Shown: piece after piece, positions 12,353 to 24,630 of the stretch
Layout of the letters: each line of letters starts with the position of its first letter
Numbering within the stretch: the first letter of the stretch is position 1
Assembly (NCBI GenBank): GCA_036435485.1
Contig: CM071600.1
Coordinates: 64,415,546 to 64,479,545 of the forward strand
DNA from: Saposhnikovia divaricata
Lineage: Eukaryota > Streptophyta > Magnoliopsida > Apiales > Apiaceae
Direction of reading: 5' to 3'
Length of the DNA stretch: 64,000 nucleotides
The notes under the pieces: model-generated
The model's database searches: none
What the model saw: the letters and a program-made list of their open reading frames with translations, nothing else
What the model was told of the DNA's origin: nothing
Program-made: the position numbers and the translations under genes

Positions 12353-12629
12353 ACTCCCACACTATTCTTAATTTCTTATGAATATGGAGAGAAGTCAAAA
12401 CCCCCACATGAAAATGGAGAGAAAAAAATGGATAGTTACGTGACTTGACGTCTTGATTTGATGTTATGTTAAGAGTAAGGGATACCTTGAATTTTTAGTT
12501 TGAATTCGTAACTTGACAATAAAAAAAACCAAAATTTATCTATTTACGTGTAAGTAACACACATACATGTGAAAGCGTGAGATATTTGACGTAAGAGTAT
12601 CCTATGTTTGTATAATTGTATTCTTAACT
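12353..12629 (-). other. Displaced 5' untranslated part of the L1 LINE
   Basis: This is the sequence that joined position 2259 before the LTR element inserted, as the shared ACTCC shows. It would be the 5' leader of the minus-strand LINE. No coding signal is seen, and the true LINE start is not visible; it may be cut off by the Helitron end at 12630. Confidence 0.55.
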
Positions 12630-12660
12630 AGCTTTATAGCCCGTGCGAGGCACGGGCATG
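12630..12660 (-). mobile_element. Helitron 3' terminus
   Basis: On the minus strand this reads a perfect hairpin GCCCGTGCCTCGCACGGGC, then TATAAA and CTAG followed by T. A short GC-rich hairpin a few bases before CTRR, with insertion before T, is the known signature of a Helitron 3' end. The element would extend to the right on the plus strand. Its 5' TC end could not be located, so the length is unknown. Confidence 0.65.
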
Positions 12661-15600
12661 TTCTAGCATTATGTTTTTATGTGGTAATCTGTATGCACCC
12701 TTGTAAGTGGCTGTGTTGCGATTGTGTTTTTTTATGCTGCAGCAAATTTTTATTTTTGTCATAGATTGCAGATGCAGCACATGTGTAAGAGATGCATATG
12801 TGGAGTGCTTGTCAGCATGTAATTTTGGCTGAAGATCAATAGAAGAACACACCCAGAAACTCACTTGCATACGCACATAGGAACCAATGGTGTGCTCAAG
12901 TATTTCGGTAAGGTTTGGTTAAGGATTCATTTACCTAAACTTTTGAACTTTATATATGCATTAGTTCAGGAGAATATTATCTCAATTGAAACAAAAGTTA
13001 TATATGCGGATTTATCAAAATTTAAACAAAACCTATATCTGAGTTAGAATCTTCTATAATTTATCTAGAACATTTAAGAAAAACAGTACACAACCGTGAC
13101 AAATTACATAATCCCACTAAGGAACGCCGAGCTAGTTGGCTGCTTTATGTAATGGCCCATCAATAGCTAATATAACAACAGGAACAGGAGCTTAGCTCTT
13201 TAGCTCCTTCTACCATCGACTACTAAACATATTCTTTCTCGATACGATTTTGCATGCGTAACAGCATCCTCTTTCACCCGTGGCATGATCTCTAGTCTAT
13301 AATGATAGCTTCATAAGTAGATCCAATCAAAGAGTGCTTATTGTGATAATCGGGGTATAAATTTAAAATGTGAGTAAGATAGGATAGAAAATCCAAGGAG
13401 AAGGAATAAAAGCGAATAAAGAAATTTGACATTTTTCCAACCAATGTAAGAGTTTAATAATCTTAGGTTCTTCAGTACTTTATGGAAAGAATGAGCACAA
13501 ACAATAAGTAACTAAAAATTGTACTCAAAAATCATCCAAACATACTTACAGAATCTCTAGATATCAGTTGAAAATTTGTGAGAATAAGCACAAGCATAAT
13601 AAGAGGCAGCATCATAAACCCGCCTGAATATACAGACAAACAAATAAAGTTTGCTCTCGAAAGAACATTTAGATTTTCAAATGATAGAAGTAATTTCTCA
13701 GAAATTACTGCAAGTCATTTACATGATACTAACAGTCATTAATAAGCATGTAAAATGTTCAGTCACTGAGCTTATAGCACTTACGTTAGAGTTTGCAACA
13801 GCACCTGCAATATCATCTTTCTGAATGTTCAATACTCATACAGCATCAGAACACATACAAGCAACACAAATCAAGTTAGTATGCTTCCCACCTGATATAA
13901 ATTACAGTAATTCATGAAACATATTTTACAATCTCTGGGTTCCATCATATCATGGATATATTACAATATTAGAATTTGAGGTAAAACAGAAAGAAGGAAT
14001 AATCAGAGGAACTTCAATGGTGAAGATGAAGGCCTAGAAGAATGTGTACACAGAGTCACACACACAACATATAGCATTTTTCAATGTTCTGCACCAACAA
14101 AAGAAGAACCAATTACAAGATAATCAATAATCAAGTTCAAGTCGGTGGAACCGGGATAAAGAAGGAATATGTCGGTTGTAACCACTTCAGCAAAAGGAAT
14201 GACTACCTTGTTTCTCGTTCCTTTACAAGCTTTGCCTAACATTAATACAATACCTTGCAATTCTAATGCCACCACAATCATTACTAAGAATGCACAAAAC
14301 CCAAATAAATATCGTGTAAATATGAGTATAAACCGAATACCTAACCAAAAAATTAAAAGGTATAGTGAGAATTAAACCTGATTATTAAACTGTTCGAATC
14401 TCGTGTAAATGAACTGAATGTTTTATAGGCCGTAGTTTGCCGTAGCTATGTTTAGTTGATTGAGATTTGGATGCAGGCAGGGAAAATGCAATTTATGTTG
14501 CATTGTGAGATCAATTTTCTCTGTTTTGTTCCATTATGTTATCCTTTGCAATGGATGAGTTGCTAAATTACTTTTGAGCTCATTTATTTAGCCTCTCTTT
14601 TACCGTACATAGGAAGTAGTTTCTGTCCTCTTACCAAAAGTTCATTTTCGATGACTGATATCAATCAACTAACTGCTATAATTGAAATATTGAATAAATA
14701 CCTTGCATTAAGCAAATGCATCCTAATTATTTTAGAAGTGAGAAAGTATCATGCAATTCTGTGTAGTTTTGATGCTGTGGCAAAAGGAGCCAAAACTTAA
14801 AAAAGAGAATAAAGTGGAAAATATTATTAGTAAGCTTTAAAAGCTACCGAAACCTTAGGGCTAGTGTAGTAAAAAAAATCCAGGTTAAATGCAATTGCAC
14901 TCAAACCAGATGACCTTTCAAACTTCAGCATCGATTTTAGAAATATCAGTAGTGTTCCATAATAGCGACGTGAAAGCGAAATATTCCCCTCTTTACCCCT
15001 ACAATTGAACAAATACAGAACCATTAAAAAGCGCAGAAAACATGAATTCATTATAAATCACACATTTTTCTCACAGTTCTAAAAAATAGTCGAATAAGGA
15101 AGAGGATATGCATATAACACGAAATAGCAAGTCATCTGCCACTAGGGGATTCCAAGCATTTACCAATAGTTCAGTTTTTTGACTTCCTAGTTCCGAACAT
15201 CATTTCTCAACCAATTAAAATGGTAATTATACATTCACTCAATAAATTAATTAGACATTAACATGACCTTATTTAAGGTTTCAACATATTTGGCTAACAA
15301 AAAAAAATTAGTTCTCACAGTCGCCAACTGTAGTCAAGTGGTTTTACCTGTAAGGAAGCTCTATGAAGATTATTAGAAGACTACAAATATCCCTCTTTAC
15401 CTGTAGCTAAACAATGAAAGCATACCCTGGTGCAAATGTGAAGTATTAATAATTTTGTTCAAAGAGAAAATTTTAATCGACCCCCATGTTTGTAAATTCA
15501 GTCATGTACAAGGTGAACTGTAGCAAAAATCAACTAAATCTACAAAAAATACCACTAACCTATATGTTACTGATCCGCACTGATCGATCTTCTCTTTATA

Positions 15601-17950
15601 TTTAATCACTGTTTGCAGCTAACCAATCTGGAAACAATAGCCTGTAAGCCAGGGGAACAATTGACCATGTAAGAGCCTATAAGAAAAAATGATTTTCTAA
15701 TATACTAACAAAGGCGTGTCCCTGGACCACAATGAGATGACATCTAACTTTTGCACCATCACATAAAAATAATAAATGACGTGAGATGCGAACAATGTGA
15801 TTAAGTGGTTCACAATATCTACAACTTACAAAATTCTTATTTGGTTAATAGAAAGAACTGAAACTTACTCAAATTTTATCATATAACGCAATTAACATAC
15901 CGTCAAGCACTAATCTAGAAAGTAGGACCAAAAGTTGCTTGTAGTCTAGTCATCTTATTAGTTTCGCCCAATGCTGTTAGTCACACAACCATATTCTTGT
16001 ACGAGACTGCTATGAACCGGGGTGCCTGCTCACTATGGCTCTCCAATTATATTTATTGATTATTTTTCGTACGTGGGAGAAATGAAAGGGGAAGAGGTCA
16101 AGGAAAGAGCTATTGGTGCTTAAACTTGGTCTTATGTTTGGGATTTTGGGTAGGGATGCATAGTCATTAGGCCTATGTAGATAACGGTCAGTTAAACATG
16201 TTATTATCTCACGCGTGCTGAAATTGTGAAGCTTGTGATTGGAGGTATCGCTTAAGAAAAGCTCAGTCAAGCGATTTATGCTTGAAGTTTTATGGATACG
16301 TTTGTTTTTGAAAGAGTGGCAGCCAGAATAGCCAAAGCATGGTATTTTCAGGAATTCTGAAGTTCATTTTTAAGCTCGGGATTCCGCTAAAAAAATTGCC
16401 TAGGAAAAAGAAGTTCAAGTTTTATCTACACCAAGAAAAAGAACAAGACGTCTACTTGACTATACCACGTTCTTATTTTCTAGATTCGGTTTATTTTATC
16501 AAGGATCAGAATTGTGAGACTGAGCAGGCAAATTCCAGAAGGGATTAATTAGAAACATCACAATCAGGATCATGCCATAGTTGTTCACCAAGAAAAATTT
16601 CCTTAATTGGCAATTGCAAAATTCAACCGTTAATACTTACTCCTTGCAAAAATTAATAGTCTGAAGAATTAGGCGTTTAAACCTTCAAAAGACAGGGAGA
16701 TAGCATGAATTAAAAACGAAGACAACTAAAACATATACATAGTATATGTATATGTAAGGAACCAAGAATCATATAAACCAATTAGTAGCAAAGGTAGTAC
16801 ATAGTATGTGTTTGCATATACACAAGAATAATTCAACCGCAAGAACAAACATAAGAATGAACAAATGCAAGAATAAACATAAGAAGGATAGACAATTCAT
16901 ACCTCTTGCTTGACCATGAAGCTCCTTACAGTAGCCAAATTGCCAAATTGCCACATGGGTACAATCCCCTAGTTCTTTTCTTACCTATTATTTTCTGCAT
17001 GACTTGTGTGCATCGAACAAGAACATGGGGGGAATAATATTTAAACTGAGGCATTTTATCGAACAGTTTGTACCATACCACTCCATGCTTATTACTGGAA
17101 TTCCCAAATGGAATTCTTAAATGTAAGGACATTAGACATCATTTGTTTCATCGAGATTATATCAAAGTACTTGTTAATACAAGTAGTTTCTTATAAATAT
17201 AAGGACATTGATAAGTAATGTAGTTACTAATTAAGATGGGGTAATAAGAAACTAACGTCAGTTCTGCATGCTTTCCCGGACAAACATACAGTTTACTGAG
17301 CGGGGAGATAAGCGGCTTGATCGGGCGGGTCTAAATCATCCGGTCATTATCCGAAGTCACATAATCTCGAGCAATTATAAACGCCTCTTCCCAAGCTTTC
17401 CAGCAATTATTAAAGTTTTTTCCTAAGAAATCATAGTGATGGAATTAGGTAGAACATAAGGGAACGATATGAGGCTTTTACTGATGTCGCCGCTGGGTAA
17501 AGACGGTGGCCAAATGCTAAAACTGTCAGATGGAGGGTGTTGGTATTTATAAGAATCCAATTATGTAGAAAGTCATACAGGGGCGTGGAGGTGCTGCAAT
17601 GGGTATGCATACAAGTTCTTAGCGGATAACGGGAGGTTAACGCTGTCATAACATTGCTGACCTGGAATAAAATGACTCACGGAAGGCTAAGTTGCAGTAT
17701 TAGATATAGAATAGATTACTCGGCAAGTTTATTTAAGATTGATATTATTTTATAAAAAATGATAAATGAAATATTTAAAATACTAAATTTAGTTATCTTT
17801 ATTAATTTTTCTAATATTAATATAATTAATACTTCTCAGGATAATTTTTTTAAAAAAAAATTATAGTATATATAATAGAGAAGTAATGATTCTTTGAGTC
17901 ATATTATTCATAGTTAAATACTAAAATAAAATAATTGAAATTTTTTTATA
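12661..17950. other. Unassigned interior, probably Helitron and unrelated remnants
   Basis: About 5.3 kb without a recognisable protein family on either strand. Short minus-strand open stretches exist (for example 13200-13292, 14081-14281 and 16926-17132). Some look exon-like, but none is identifiable. The composition is moderate AT with no long repeats. It may be cargo of the Helitron whose end lies at 12630, but no boundary proves that. Confidence 0.3.
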
Positions 17951-18692
17951 TAATACTAGGCTATTTGTAGAGCCTACATTAACATGTGGCTCTCAATTTA
18001 TATATTTATTAGCACTTAAAATGTATAGTTACTATATCTTAAGTTAATAAAATATTCATTATAATAAAATGTAAAAAATAAATAATATAAAATTTTGAAA
18101 TAAGGGAAATTAGAGTAAAAATTAGTTTAAATAAGAGTTAAAAGAAAATAGATAATAGTCTACAAGCTTTTCAATGCAGGATTTAGATGACATCATTTTA
18201 TTTATGTGATCAATTCCGTGCACCTAACATTTTTCATTTCCATTGATCTTAGAGCATCTTCTATGCTAGCATACCCTTAGCTAAAAGGATGATTTGACAT
18301 TTAATTTTATATAAGTGGCTCAGTTTTTCTCATCTCCAACTATCTCTTCCCTTATCTAAAAATTTAGATAATTTGTTTCAAGTTGGTCATATATAACCAA
18401 TATCTAAAATTTTTACAAAAGTTCTAAAATTGAACACATCATCCTGATATATTTATTTTTTCAACATATAGCCAATCATTTTACATAATACCGATGGAGT
18501 ACATTAGTTTATAGGTTCGACAAATTTTACATAATCACTATTTTACATAATTAATATACATAAATTCATTGGAGATCTTATATTAATGCATCTAACCTTT
18601 CAAAAAAAGTGTTATTATTACACTTACTTTATTATTATATCACAATGGGCCGTGTTTTTGCTCAGAATGTTAGGCGTTAGTATTGTACTTGC
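17951..18692. other. AT-rich spacer with a possible degenerate MITE
   Basis: Mostly AT-rich and featureless. Between 18251 (AGAGCATCTTCTATGC) and about 18580 (CATTGGAGATCTTA) the ends are weakly inverted and resemble the GCATCTCCAA ends of the MITE at 63098. A decayed copy is possible. No target duplication was found. Confidence 0.3.
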
Positions 18693-18824
18693 ACTCAGAC
18701 GCAGGAAACAGCGCCACCAACAGAGGTGTGTTACCAAATTGGGAATCCCATTCTTCCCACTCAGACGCAGGAAGCAGCACCGCCAACACAGGTGTGTTGC
18801 CAAGTTGGGAATCCCATTCTTCCC
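18693..18824. repeat. 66-bp tandem duplication
   Basis: Two adjacent copies of a 66-bp unit start at 18693 and 18759, each beginning ACTCAGACGCAGGA and ending CATTCTTCCC. Because 66 is a multiple of three, several frames stay open across it, which explains the overlapping short ORFs here. The origin is not recognised. Confidence 0.85.
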
Positions 18825-19175
18825 TCTACTTAAAAGCAATGTGGATTTTGCTTGTATTATGCGAGTTAGGAATGCCATATTTTAGTTTAAAAAAAAAAAG
18901 GATTTCCATATTTTATTTATGTAATAACGTATTTTATTATGAATATTTATATAGGTCCCTTGATTTTGCATAATTTTCAACATGCTTAGCACGATTTGAA
19001 TTTATCATATTTCCTTTTTTTTTATTGTACCTTTTGAGTAAAAAAATTATTGAATTTATCTATTTCGTGCTCGTGCTTTTTTAATTTAATGTGCCTACCT
19101 GGGTCACGAGATGCCTTAAGACATGCTTTTACTTCTAATCCTAAACCCTTATTATATCGTTATATATATTAAGCA
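18825..19175. other. AT-rich spacer
   Basis: No gene or repeat recognised. It ends in AAGCA (19171-19175), one copy of the target duplication of the following gypsy element. Confidence 0.6.
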
Positions 19176-20143
19176 TGTTATAGGAAGAATATTGTATAAC
19201 AATATTTTGGGGGTTTGCTGGATCATGGAGCAAAATACAGATATTCTGCTAAGAACACGAAGAACATGGAAGGAGATTGGAGATTTTTTGTGACTGATCT
19301 TGTTTGTTGATTCGTTGAATGTCAGAGAAAACTGTTTATTCTCTGTTGCTGCCAACTGTCAATCATCCATAACAAGGTGCCTACGTACCCTATTTATAGG
19401 GATCAAGCCATACGTAGTTCTTGGAGAAGAAGTTACCTAGACGGGCTAGGTTTTTTGGAGATTCATCTTGGCCCAAGTTCACTCACTTTTGGCCTGATGT
19501 TAATAGTGTACTAGCCCAAGTCCACTCACTTTTGGGCTGATGCTAATAGTCCATTAATTCTGCTCATGACCCATGGCCCAATAAAGGTTACCTATTGCTA
19601 ACATGATGCTAGAATCACAAGTCCTCACTGGCAAGGCTAATGGAAAAACTACGTGGCCTCGCATGCGACCTCACTGGGCTTAGTCATGCGAGGTGATCCC
19701 ACGCTATGGAGATAATCATGCTCATGCGACCACACTGGGCGTAACTATATCTACTCATGCGACCTCGCTGGGTTTAGCTATGAGCCTTCATATCTACTGA
19801 TGCGACCTCGCTGGGCTTAGCTATGAGCCTTCATAAGAGTATTCTAGGCCTCGCTGGACCTCTAGCCTTCATAAGAGTATTCTAGGCCTCGTTGGACCTC
19901 TAGGCCTCGCTGGAACTTGTAGAGAGATGTGATAGATGCTATCCCATACTAGGGACTGGTAGCGAACTTGACCCACAGCTTGGGGTCGCAAACTTCCATA
20001 TTGTGCTTGATAGTATATTGGACTGACTCCTGGTGGTGGGTTTTAGTGACCCAATCTTCATCTTTTGGCCCATTATGAGTTGTGGACCACTATTTCAGCC
20101 CATTAGGCCTACTTAGGGCTTATGCCAAGATTTGGGCATAACA
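19176..20143 (-). repeat. 3' LTR of Tat-like element
   Basis: A 968-bp LTR. On the minus strand a TATA box TATAAATA sits at 19391-19398. Positions about 19680-19920 are built of imperfect tandem units around TGCGACCTCGCTGGGCTTAG and AGGCCTCGCTGGACCTCT. Confidence 0.9.
19391..19398 (-). promoter_or_regulatory. TATA box of Tat-like LTR
   Basis: The minus strand reads CCCTATAAATAGGG. The same box lies at 37274-37281 in the other LTR. Position and sequence fit a plant core promoter. Confidence 0.55.
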
Positions 20144-20958
20144 ACTACCCCCCGTGTCCATATTGCCATTGAAAATGCGATGTGGAGTCTAAAACTACTT
20201 TGTCAAAAAATTGATGTGAGGCCTGTGCTCGCTATAGATTGCTATAGATGAACGCATAACTATCTCAAGTGCCTTGGGATCGTATCGCGACCCCTATGAA
20301 TTTGAATGGTTTCGGACAGCTGTCGTGTCTCGAGATCTGCTCCCAGCCGCTAAGATAACGACACATGTTATGTCTCTTTCAATTAACGTGAATCCATGTA
20401 TAAATGAGTGATGGTGACCTCGAAGGGTCCTTCCAAGCGCAATGTGGTCTTGCAGGGACTTTGAGAGGCGACCTCATAAGGCCTTGCAGTCATAAATTGG
20501 TATAATTATATCTTCTGTCAAGCTGATATGTGAGCTCAGACTCTCACCTATATCTTCAGGTCTTCTTAAAGTATGATGAGATGGATCTCCTCCATTCCTT
20601 GTTATTTATGATGAGAGGCCTCCTCGCAAGTTGAGAGGACTCCTTACAGCCCCATATGTTGAGAGCACTCCTTACAGCTTTATATGTTGCAAGGCCTCCT
20701 TGCAGCCTCATATGTTGCGAGGCCTCCTTGCAGCCTCATATGTTGCAAGGCCTCCTTGCAGCCTCATATGTTGCGAGGCTTCCTTGCAGCCTCATATGTT
20801 TCGAGGCCTCCTCCTCATAGCAGTACATGGTCCTGGTTAACATATCGGTATGAGATCTGTACTAGATTTTCGGATCCGTTAGCCCAATATTATTATCAAT
20901 TCACGTAATGGGTCTGTTTAGAGCCCATATTAATTTTCGAGCATAACAACTACCCCCC
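20144..20958 (-). other. 3' non-coding region with duplicated polypurine tract and LTR start
   Basis: The true polypurine tract GGGGGGTAGT lies at 20144-20153 (minus), against the LTR. The same tract plus the first bases of an LTR (18 identical bases, GCATAACAACTACCCCCC on the plus strand) occurs again at 20941-20958. The roughly 800 bp between have no coding signal. They may be a diverged LTR copy of a related subfamily, since they share GAGGCC-rich tandem repeats. Confidence 0.65.
20624..20815. repeat. 28-bp minisatellite
   Basis: About seven tandem copies of a 28-bp unit of the form TTGCAAGGCCTCCTTGCAGC plus CTCATATG. Each unit contains the palindrome GCAAGG-CCT-CCTTGC. The outer copies are degenerate and the central four nearly identical. 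Confidence 0.85.
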
Positions 20959-21159
20959 AGTTCTTCGGTGCAGGAAGCTGTAGCGGAGAACTATTTTTTT
21001 TGGTCTTCAAAATTATTTTGAACTTTTCTAAAAATCAGCATTTAATTCTTTAAGATATGCTTTAATTATTTTGTTCACTGCCTCAGTTTGACCATTAGTC
21101 GGGGGGTGACTCACAGCAGATAAACCCTTCTTGATTCCCAAATTCTCGGAGAACTCTTT
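20959..21159 (-). pseudogene. Integrase, downstream half (Tat-like pol)
   Basis: The minus strand from 21159 reads ENLGIKKGLSAVSHPPTNGQ and then TEAVNKIIKAYLKELNADF before a stop. This is the part of a gypsy integrase core that carries the third catalytic residue, the Glu of NGQTEAVN. Its upstream half is at 24631 onward; the solo LTR at 21160-24630 separates the two. The reading after the stop is degenerate. It is non-functional as it stands. Confidence 0.85.
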
Positions 21160-23692
21160 TGTAAGAACCCTAATTTTTGGTAATATTTCCTTTTATTTAA
21201 TATCATGTGACATTGTCAATTTGGAACCTTCCTAGTCATCCCTGTTGATTTAATAGAATTGATTGTCTGAGAAGCTATGTTGTTGCATTCATTATGTAAG
21301 ATAAAAAGGAAGATTGTGAAGGCAGGAGTCTTATTGTTAGTAATATTTATAAAACTTCGGATTTGAGAATGGTTAGAGTATTAAAGGATTTATTAAGAAT
21401 TATGGACATTCGAGGAATTTACACAATTAGCACTTAAGGAATTATAGGGGAAATCTCTACACGACAAAATATTATTACGAGAGATTAATTAAGATACGAT
21501 ACGAATTAAAGATTTAATGACAAGCATTGGTGGGAGAATAATGATACAAGGAGTATTATAGCATACAAGTCCCATGCAACCAAGTGGTTAGAAATCAAGC
21601 AAACTAGTTAGCAATTGGAAGATGAATAGTATCTAGTTACTTGCTTTTTCAAAAAGAGAGACAAGTAGTACACATGCCCATGCTTGCTAGTACTTGTCTA
21701 TACATACATTATATGTATCACCCTACACTTACATCAATTATTCAACCAAACATAACACACAAAACACAAACACCCCCCCTTCTAGCTTGCTCTCGGCCAA
21801 AGAAGAAAAGGAAGAAGAAAAATTCTTCTTCCCCCTTTTCCATCACTCATAAATCACAACATAAATCCTAGGCCATCTCCATCATCTAGACAAGGTATGT
21901 TAGTAATTTCAAGACATTTCATCCACCCAAATTCAAGTTATAAATTGTTAAAGATTGGGTGAATAGTAACCATGTTTGATTTTCTTTTAGATCTTGGATT
22001 GTGAGTGTTGTAGGAGACCATTTAAGGTGTTGTTGAGTTGTGAAAAGCTTATCCAAGGCCCCTAGGTGCTCAAGAAGGTATAAAAATCTCAAACCCTCTT
22101 GGTTATGTATTATTTATAATGTTTGGTAGTAGATCCATGTGTTTGTGAGCTAATCTTGGTTGTATAAGTATTGGATGACATGGATCTTGAGTTTTGATGT
22201 TGAGATTGTAACTTTTATGATTATGGATAATATATATATCTCCATGAGTGTTATGAACCATGAACTAAGTGTATTAAGTGTTGGTTGTGTTGTGGAAGTG
22301 TGAAAAATGGTTGATCTAAGTAGTATGTGCTTGCTGAGTTTTGTCCAGGAGCATAGACCTGTATTGTAACACGGTTTTGAACCCCTAAAATGTTGTCCCC
22401 TGATGTCCTACCATATATTGTTGGAAAGATAATGGAATGTAGTTTCTGTAAATGTAAGGTTCATGGCTAGGTGATGTATAGATTTTACGTTATGGCCGGA
22501 GAAGTGAATTTTGTTTCTGGACTCCGGACTGCGCTAAGTGACCCCCTTGTGAACCTTGTTTAAACCCCTAAAAATATATGTGGGATCATGGAAAACTTTG
22601 AGAAGCTAGGTAATGCAGTGGTGAAGACCACCCAAAAAGAATTGGATTAAAATATGAATTTTTGGATTTTATAAAAATGCTAGAGTAAAATTCGCGCAAG
22701 GGAAAAAGTCGATTAGTGGAGCATGATTCTAGGGTTAATGGTTATTATTCGAATGAGGTAACTAAACTAAGTTGATTAAGTGACGAGCGTAATCGAGTGA
22801 TGACATGAACCTATAGTGGGGCTAGAGAGTCATAAGACGAAGTCGTTAAGTTAATTTCGTACCCCCCTAAAACCCCGTAATTAAAGAGATATTGTTAAGG
22901 TACTAACGAACGGTTATTGCTTATGTATAGATCGTTCGACTCCGCACGCTCGACCACCCCAACCAAACCAAGGCAAGTTTACTTTTCAAAACTTATCCAT
23001 ATACAAGGACTTTCACTGTTGTGTTTGTAGTTTTCAATTATATCAAATGCTATGTTTATCGAAGTATTGATGCAATTGAGATTGTATAAGTACATATATG
23101 CTTGTACCCCTTGAACTTAGATTGAAATGTTTTCTTCGGACAACGACTCTAGCAATAGAGGTCGTAGCGGTCCGTATATACTATTGACCGGGGAGCGGTA
23201 TATTATTATATCATATCTAGATTGCGAAAACCCGAAGGGTCATTCGGGGAGTATCGTATACTCAAGTATTATGTTCATATCTTCGTAAATACTCGAAACC
23301 CTATCTTGGATTAAAAGTTTATTTTATCGAATAATTATTTTATTAATTATTAATATTAAATCTTAAAATATTATTTATTAATTATTGTTCATTATTTAAA
23401 AACAAAGTTAATCCAAGATACATTTTAATACTTTCAAACTAGAACTCTTTCGAACTCAAAACATTTTCGAAAACCCCCGGTCAGGTTCTCCTTCTTGCAT
23501 GATTTCAAGAATCATCGGTCGACTGATGTCGGACCTCAGTTACTCTGTTTTCAATCAAAATCAAGTTTTAAAAGAAAAAGAAAAAGGGACTCTGGCAGGT
23601 GTGGGAACCATTGACGAACGATTCCCGGGATGTGTAAGCGGCCGTGAGCCAGGCGGTCCATCAATTATTATTCCGGCCCAGGTGTTGCCGAA

Positions 23693-23779
23693 GGATGATT
23701 ACGGATGTAGTTTTCATCGAGGGTGATTATGGATGTAGTTTTCACCCAAGGGATAGTTACGGATGTAGTTTCTATCCTT
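23693..23779. repeat. Three 29-bp tandem repeats in solo LTR
   Basis: Copies start at 23693, 23722 and 23751, each holding TTACGGATGTAGTTT or a one-base variant. They might be promoter-proximal elements; no function is shown. Confidence 0.85.
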
Positions 23780-24201
23780 CTACCGGTAGAGAAGACCCGC
23801 GGATTATTGGACTTGGATGTGGCGACTGATCATCGTCAATCCTTGTCAGGTTTTTATGTTTTCTTTAAGTCCCATTCCTCCATTTTGGAAAAATGCTTTG
23901 ACACTGCTTCTTAGGCTTTTGTGCCAAGTTGCTGATAGTGTTCTATTTTGATGAGAAAGATGTTGACTCAATGCAGTATCTAGAACTGCAAGTTTATTTT
24001 GAAAACGAGGGCACATATTGTTGCACCTTCGAGATTTATCAACTATGACCATGATTTTATATCTGATTGATACAAACAAGCTTAATAACTGCCAATCATA
24101 TGAAATGTAATATTGCTTACCTTATACATATATTTCTTGTTGAGCTATAGTTGCTCACTCTTGCTTGTTTTCAAATTTTACAAACACAACAGCTAAGCGA
24201 A

Positions 24202-24330
24202 ATGGCAAGAACCAGACAGACTGCTCGAAAGCAGGTGATTAGACCCGAGCCAGCAGTTGAGATTCCACCGGTAGGCCCCATTAGCCGGATTGGTTGGCAG
24301 CTTTTGTTAGTTCGTTTTATTTATCAGTAG
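24202..24330 (+). CDS. Small ORF starting MARTRQTARKQ, histone H3 tail-like
   Basis: A 42-codon frame from an ATG at 24202 to TAG at 24328-24330, inside the solo LTR. The first ten residues, MARTRQTARK, differ from the histone H3 N-terminus only at Lys4 (Arg here). After that the sequence (QVIRPEPAVEIPPVGP) is unlike H3. It could be the N-terminus of a Gag that begins in the LTR and is spliced onward (CCACCG|GTAGGC looks like a donor), or a chance frame. There is no evidence of expression. Confidence 0.35.
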   Translation: MARTRQTARKQVIRPEPAVEIPPVGPISRIGWQLLLVRFIYQ

Positions 24331-24630
24331 GACCTGTGCAAGGCAGTGTATCGTAACAAACTTTCAAGCCGCCAACTTCGCTTCATATCGAAGTGTTGCT
24401 GGTAGCATAAATACTATTTAATTCGGTCTGTAATAACTCTGATAATTTTATTACTGTTTAATCAATGTGTGACGTTTCTGAGGCTCTAACCTGTGTGTGT
24501 GTGTGTGGTGTGAGTTTATTGTGGGGTCGATGGCTTTGTTATATATATTATGTGCAAGAAAAGGTATGTTATTAATGGAAAATGGACCGTGAGCGCCTAG
24601 ATCTCCGACCCCGGATCTGGGGGCGTCACA

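Larger units (their letters stand above)
21160..24630 (+). mobile_element. Solo LTR, 3.5 kb, inside gypsy integrase
   Basis: A single LTR with no internal region: it begins TGTAAGAACCC and ends GGGGGCGTCACA. The flanking 5-mers TCTTT and TCCTT match at 4 of 5 positions, as for an old target duplication. It has the same kind of ends as the solo LTR at 40425-44990, so both belong to one gypsy lineage with giant LTRs. Orientation is probably plus: near 21720-21900 there is leader-like sequence with a possible splice donor (ACAAGGTATG). A three-copy 29-bp repeat lies at 23693-23779 and a small ORF at 24202-24330. It formed by recombination between the two LTRs of a once complete element. Confidence 0.82.

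Noticed and set aside
12640..12660. GC-rich hairpin read as a transcription terminator
   Set aside because: This is plant DNA and the CTAG context fits a Helitron end better.
18586..18973. Three overlapping frames on both strands
   Set aside because: They are kept open by the 66-bp tandem duplication and match no family.
20624..20815. Regular repeats considered as a CRISPR array
   Set aside because: The units are directly adjacent without unique spacers, in a plant retrotransposon.
20631..20908. Repetitive Cys-rich frames
   Set aside because: Produced by the 28-bp minisatellite.
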